Of a stretch of DNA of 5,506 bases, positions 5,063-5,506 are shown in pieces. The stretch comes from Methanobacterium sp. PtaU1.Bin242. Its GTDB lineage: Archaea; Methanobacteriota; Methanobacteria; Methanobacteriales; Methanobacteriaceae. The stretch covers positions 1 through 5,506 of the forward strand of contig MVQZ01000213.1 in assembly GCA_002067565.1 (NCBI GenBank), read 5' to 3'. Every line of letters begins with the position of its first letter. Position 1 is the stretch's first letter. Made by a program: the position numbers and the translations under genes. Under the pieces are notes generated by a model that worked only from the letters and a program-made list of their open reading frames with translations, was not told the DNA's origin and did no database searches.

Positions 5063-5506
5063 TTAGGATTTTAACTGTTCTAAAACCAGGGATATTCCCC
5101 ATTCAGCCATTTTTTTAGCATCTTCCTCGTTTTTAGCTTCTGCAAAACATCTGAATATTGGTTCTGTTCCAGATGGTCTTATTATAACCCATCCTTCTTC
5201 TGTGAAAATTTTAACCCCATCTTTGGTATCCACCTCAAATTCACAGGTGGCCTCAGCTATCTTCTCCATTATCTCCTCTTTACGATTATCAGGACATTCC
5301 ACTTTCCGTTTCTGGGATTGGTAAGAAGGAAGCTCCTCTATAAGGATAGAAAGTGGTTTTTTCTCCTTAGATATTATCTCCACAATTTTGGCAGTAGAGA
5401 GGGCTGCATCTCTCCCATAAACAAAGTCAGGGAATATCAGGCCGCCATTCTCTTCCCCACCAAATAATCCATTCTTGTTTTTTAGTTCCCGTGCTACCAG
5501 TAGATC
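5063..5506 (-). CDS. glmM: Phosphoglucosamine mutase-like alpha-D-phosphohexomutase, C-terminal part (start outside window)
   Basis: The visible 147 residues are the C-terminal third of a protein that is usually about 450 long. FGGEENGGLIFPD (residues 15-27 of the fragment) is the sugar-specificity loop with the GEENGG signature, followed by YGRDAA (30-35). Near the end, RPSGTEPIFR (coded from position 5179 downward) is the phosphate-binding loop of domain IV. These assign it firmly to the phosphohexomutase superfamily. The catalytic phosphoserine and metal-binding loops lie beyond the window. Phosphoglucosamine mutase (GlcN-6-P to GlcN-1-P) feeds UDP-GlcNAc for pseudomurein and glycans; phosphomannomutase or phosphoglucomutase activity is the alternative and cannot be excluded from this part. 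The frame is open right to the window edge, so an in-frame GTG at 5383-5381 is internal, not the start. It converges on the zinc-ribbon gene with a 20-nt gap. Confidence 0.92.
   Translation of the reverse strand, partial: DLLVARELKNKNGLFGGEENGGLIFPDFVYGRDAALSTAKIVEIISKEKKPLSILIEELPSYQSQKRKVECPDNRKEEIMEKIAEATCEFEVDTKDGVKIFTEEGWVIIRPSGTEPIFRCFAEAKNEEDAKKMAEWGISLVLEQLKS

Noticed and set aside
5063..5383. Treating 5383 as the start of a complete 106-residue protein
   Set aside because: The codon is GTG within a continuous frame that extends to the window edge and contains the GEENGG loop upstream. It is an internal valine of a phosphohexomutase.
1..5506. Mobile element or defence system
   Set aside because: No transposase, integrase, toxin, nuclease or terminal inverted repeats were found. 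The giant protein's architecture fits a surface protein better than an effector.

Overview
The window looks like chromosomal DNA from a methanogenic archaeon of the Methanobacteriales, most likely Methanobacterium or a close relative. This is inferred from three things: a large secreted protein built from DUF3344, PKD and CARDB modules, an archaeal AfpA/DmrB-type flavoprotein, and very AT-rich spacers with archaeal TATA-like boxes, oligo-T terminators and a GGAGGTGA ribosome-binding motif. No sequence search was run, so the genus is a guess.

Layout. Positions 2-73 are the last 23 codons of an upstream gene that ends in a CARDB-like tail. An AT-rich spacer of about 340 bp follows, with a hairpin plus oligo-T terminator, a degenerate direct repeat, and a TATA-like box at the centre of an inverted repeat. 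Positions 418-3660 encode a 1080-residue secreted modular protein arranged as signal peptide, DUF3344, PKD, CARDB, DUF3344, PKD, CARDB, CARDB. It is therefore an internal duplication plus one extra C-terminal CARDB, and the upstream gene end looks like a paralogue. Positions 3798-4121 encode a small soluble protein I do not recognise. Its stop codon overlaps the stop of the convergent minus-strand flavoprotein gene (4118-4690). A divergent promoter region follows, then a short plus-strand gene for a four-cysteine zinc-ribbon-like protein (4866-5042). The window ends inside a minus-strand gene (5063-5506) for the C-terminal third of an alpha-D-phosphohexomutase, probably phosphoglucosamine mutase.

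How the genes relate. There is no evident shared operon. The giant protein and its upstream relative appear to be a tandem pair of cell-surface, probably glycosylated, adhesin-like proteins. The phosphohexomutase would supply amino-sugar precursors for pseudomurein and glycans, and the flavoprotein belongs to redox or C1-cofactor metabolism. The other two small genes are uncharacterised. The points most worth checking are the translation start of the giant protein, where a strong Shine-Dalgarno motif overlaps the only ATG, the duplicated module architecture, and the small zinc-ribbon protein. I found no CRISPR array, tRNA, rRNA, insertion sequence or defence system.
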